Shown: positions 62,001 through 64,000 of the stretch, in pieces
Layout of the letters: each line of letters begins with the position of its first letter
Position numbering within the stretch: the stretch's first letter is position 1
Assembly (NCBI GenBank): GCA_945925985.1
Contig: CAMELV010000006.1
Coordinates: 62,001 to 126,000 of the forward strand
Source: Comamonas sp. lk
GTDB taxonomy: Bacteria > Pseudomonadota > Gammaproteobacteria > Burkholderiales > Burkholderiaceae_C
Length of the DNA stretch: 64,000 nt
Reading direction: 5' to 3'
Notes under the pieces: model-generated
What the model was told of the DNA's origin: nothing
The model's input: the letters and a program-made list of their open reading frames with translations, nothing else
Databases searched by the model: none
Made by a program: the position numbers and the translations under genes

Positions 62001-62050
62001 GTGACATAAGAGTTTCATATCCGAGAACAGCCTTGTCATCATTTTGTTAT
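62001..62050 (+). promoter_or_regulatory. Two PhoB-like boxes upstream of the GT4 gene
   Basis: GTGACAT-AAGA-GTTTCAT at 62001-62018 and TTGTCAT-CATT-TTGTTAT at 62033-62050; in each the two 7-mers are 11 bases apart as in Pho boxes. They lie 23-72 bases upstream of the GT4 start and between it and the divergent small membrane protein gene. Confidence 0.65.
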
Positions 62051-62072
62051 CAAAAGCTGCAAAGATTGAAAA

Positions 62073-63317
62073 ATGGACACTGACACTAGCCACGAGTTCG
62101 AGGTTGATAATTTTCCTGCAAAGCAGCGGTCGTTGCGAGTTGCCGTGGTGTCGGAAACATATCCCCCTGAGGTGAATGGCGTGGCCTTGACGCTGGCCCG
62201 TCTGGTTGAGGGCCTGCGCGGCAACAACCATGACGTGCAACTGATCAGGCCGCGTCAAGGTGGAGCCGACCAGGGGACCCAAGAGGCCCTGATACCGGGG
62301 TTTCATGAGGTATTGATGCGGGGACTGCCGATCCCCCGCTACCCCGAGCTTAGGATGGGATTGCCCTCCAAGGCCGCTCTGGTTAAATTATGGCAACTCC
62401 GCCGCCCTGATGTGGTTCACATCGCGACGGAGGGCCCTCTTGGCTGGTCTGCGCTGCGGGCGGCTCTGTACCTAAAGCTACCCATCTCCACCGACTACCG
62501 GACTAATTTTCAGAGCTACAGTACTCACTACGGCGTTGGCTTTCTGAATAAGCCCATCATGGGGTACCTGCGAAAGTTCCATAATCGGGCCCACTGCACC
62601 ATGGTTCCCACCAAAGCATTGCAGACTGCGTTGGCTGCGGCAGGCTTCCACAAGCTCAAGGTGGTGAGCCGGGGCGTTGACACCAGTGCGTTTGACCCCG
62701 CGCACCGCCAACCGGCGCTTCGGACCCAGTGGGGACTTAGCGACGATGACTTGGCGGTTCTGTGTGTCGGTCGACTTGCCCCGGAAAAAAACCTGAAGTT
62801 GCTGGTCCAGGCCTATCAGGAGATCAAGCAACGGGTACCGCACGCCCGATTGGTGCTGGTGGGGCACGGCCCAATGCGCCAGGCGCTGCAGGAGCAGTGT
62901 CCCGACGCCATCTTTACTGGACAGCTGCGAGGTAGCGTGCTGGCTGAACACTACGCCAGCGCCGATCTGTTCCTGATGCCCAGTATGACCGAGACCTTCG
63001 GTAACGTTACCACCGAAGCCATGGCCAGTGGTTTGCCAGTGGTTGCCTTCAATGACGCTGCTGCCGCAGAATGGTTGGTCGATCAGGTCAACGGCAGCGT
63101 GGTGGCGCTGGCTGATTCCAAAGGGTTCGTGTCAGCCGCCTTGGCGTTAGCGGAGCAGCCCGCCCTCAGGGCCCAGTTGGGGCAGGCGGCCCGCCAAACG
63201 GCCTTGCTGTTGGACTGGTCCCGGATCGTGCAACAATTTGAAGATGTGCTTCAAACAGTGATGCACCAAGCCAGCATCAACGGGGCTGGTGCGGCAGGTT
63301 CTGATCGACCTCAGTAG
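62073..63317 (+). CDS. GT4 glycosyltransferase, Agt/SqdX-like
   Basis: About 414 residues of GT-B fold. VAVVSETYPPEVNGVALTL, STDYRTNFQSYSTHY, VVSRGVDTSAFDP, CVGRLAPEKNL and the nucleotide-sugar site PSMTETFGNVTTEAMASG are found in lipid glycosyltransferases such as SqdX and Agt, which add sugars to diacylglycerol. With PhoB-like boxes upstream, the likely role is glycolipid synthesis under phosphate starvation, using diacylglycerol from PlcP. Mannosyltransferases of the same group are the alternative. Its 3' end overlaps lplT by 41 bases. Confidence 0.8.
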   Translation: MDTDTSHEFEVDNFPAKQRSLRVAVVSETYPPEVNGVALTLARLVEGLRGNNHDVQLIRPRQGGADQGTQEALIPGFHEVLMRGLPIPRYPELRMGLPSKAALVKLWQLRRPDVVHIATEGPLGWSALRAALYLKLPISTDYRTNFQSYSTHYGVGFLNKPIMGYLRKFHNRAHCTMVPTKALQTALAAAGFHKLKVVSRGVDTSAFDPAHRQPALRTQWGLSDDDLAVLCVGRLAPEKNLKLLVQAYQEIKQRVPHARLVLVGHGPMRQALQEQCPDAIFTGQLRGSVLAEHYASADLFLMPSMTETFGNVTTEAMASGLPVVAFNDAAAAEWLVDQVNGSVVALADSKGFVSAALALAEQPALRAQLGQAARQTALLLDWSRIVQQFEDVLQTVMHQASINGAGAAGSDRPQ

Positions 63318-64000
63318 CTGACCGTAACGCCGCCCTGGTAAGCACCGCCATAGCCACAGCGATGCACCCGCCAAACAGGGTCATCAGAGGAACGATCGGC
63401 ACCTCGGCGGCGACCAGGGCCGCATACAGCCCCAGCATGCACAACACGCTCAAGTTTTCATTGAAACCTTGAACGGCCACAGACCGCCCGGCACTCAAGA
63501 GGGTGTAGCCGCGGTGCTGGAGCAGGGCATTGAGGGGAACCACCAGGAACCCACCCACCATCCCGACAAAGGCCAGTAGGGCTATCGCAACCCAGAGTAC
63601 CGAAACTTGGGCTACCACCGGCATCATCAGACCCAACAACACGCCGGCCGGTAAGACGCGTCTGGCTTGGTCCAACTCCACCCAGCGGCCTGCTGCCGCC
63701 GCCCCGAGGACCACCCCTACAGCGACCGCCGCTTGCAAGTAAGCGGATTGGTCCAGTGGCAGGAGCAGCACATCGCCTGCCCACTTCAACACAACAAATT
63801 GAAGCGTCGCGCCCAGACCCCAAAAAATGGTGGTGACCGCCAGGGACAGGCCACCCTCCCGGTCGCGCCAAAGCGTGCGGTTAGCCCGAATGAAATCATT
63901 AATCAGAACCGAAGGGTCAAGCGACGCAGCTGGGTAACGCGCGCCGCTGTGCGGTATCCCGATATTGAGTAACCCTGCCAAGGTGTAGACCAGCAACAAC
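63277..64000 (-). CDS. lplT: Lysophospholipid transporter LplT, C-terminal part
   Basis: A reverse-strand MFS protein whose N-terminus lies beyond the right edge. The visible 240 residues include GYTLLSAGRSVAVQGFNENLSVL, which is characteristic of LplT, plus six hydrophobic segments. LplT flips lysophospholipids across the inner membrane for re-acylation by Aas. Next to the lipid-remodelling genes it fits a lipid theme, although it may be independent of them. Confidence 0.85.
   Translation of the reverse strand, partial: LLLVYTLAGLLNIGIPHSGARYPAASLDPSVLINDFIRANRTLWRDREGGLSLAVTTIFWGLGATLQFVVLKWAGDVLLLPLDQSAYLQAAVAVGVVLGAAAAGRWVELDQARRVLPAGVLLGLMMPVVAQVSVLWVAIALLAFVGMVGGFLVVPLNALLQHRGYTLLSAGRSVAVQGFNENLSVLCMLGLYAALVAAEVPIVPLMTLFGGCIAVAMAVLTRAALRSATEVDQNLPHQPR

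Overview
The window looks like a chromosomal segment of a betaproteobacterium of the Comamonadaceae (Rhodoferax/Polaromonas-like). This is inferred from the aerobic benzoyl-CoA (box) genes with a BoxR-type regulator, the Min and DUF2788/DUF2189 gene types, NnrU, the many solute-binding-protein ABC systems and the high-GC coding style. No species assignment is attempted. No rRNA, tRNA, CRISPR array, phage or insertion sequence was seen.

Layout. 1-16.9 kb holds mostly core genes: the start of a queuosine-precursor transporter, a broken glutathione S-transferase, an MFS transporter, a hemerythrin, minCDE, a copper ATPase with a divergent CopZ-like chaperone, a racemase-family protein, rdgC, a Spy-like protein, a cysteine-free glutaredoxin-like protein, DUF2189 and DUF2788 genes, a GGDEF-nnrU-acyl-CoA-synthetase/GNAT operon and a second hemerythrin. 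Both hemerythrins and the DUF2189 gene have an FNR-type box followed 21-22 bases later by a -10-like hexamer, so they may form a small oxygen-responsive regulon. 16.9-28.9 kb holds a glycosyltransferase, then a tightly overlapping nine-gene operon with a divergent LacI regulator. It pairs an Opp/Dpp-type ABC importer with L-rhamnonate dehydratase, COG3618 lactonase, Gfo/Idh oxidoreductase and L-rhamnose mutarotase, which fits non-phosphorylating 6-deoxyhexose catabolism. 28.9-38.0 kb is the aerobic benzoate-CoA pathway (bclA, boxR, boxC, boxB, boxA, thiolase), with a 14-bp motif repeated three times near its promoters; boxD is not in the window. 39.1-47.4 kb holds a serine hydrolase, a second Opp-type ABC operon with a LysR regulator, and a PHP hydrolase. 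47.4-58.7 kb holds ugd and a nine-gene catabolic operon with a maltose-type ABC importer, an enolase-superfamily dehydratase, a PLP enzyme, an aspartoacylase-like enzyme, an amidohydrolase/deacetylase and two unknown proteins.

The most interesting set is probably split between 38.1-39.0 kb and 58.7-63.3 kb: a PlcP-type phospholipase C/metallophosphoesterase, a GT4 glycosyltransferase of the Agt/SqdX type, a phosphatidylserine-decarboxylase-like protein, a membrane-anchored class III aminotransferase and a small multi-histidine membrane protein. The three promoter regions serving these genes contain 7-mers resembling the PhoB half-site CTGTCAT at exact 11-bp spacing. PlcP plus a GT4 is the known recipe for replacing phospholipids with glycolipids during phosphate starvation. 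The decarboxylase, aminotransferase and small membrane protein are not part of the described system and may extend it. A lysophospholipid transporter (lplT) starts the next region and runs off the window.

All calls are from reading the sequence and the supplied ORFs; no database search was run. Start codons were adjusted where a Shine-Dalgarno sequence or an operon overlap pointed to a different start from the ORF track.
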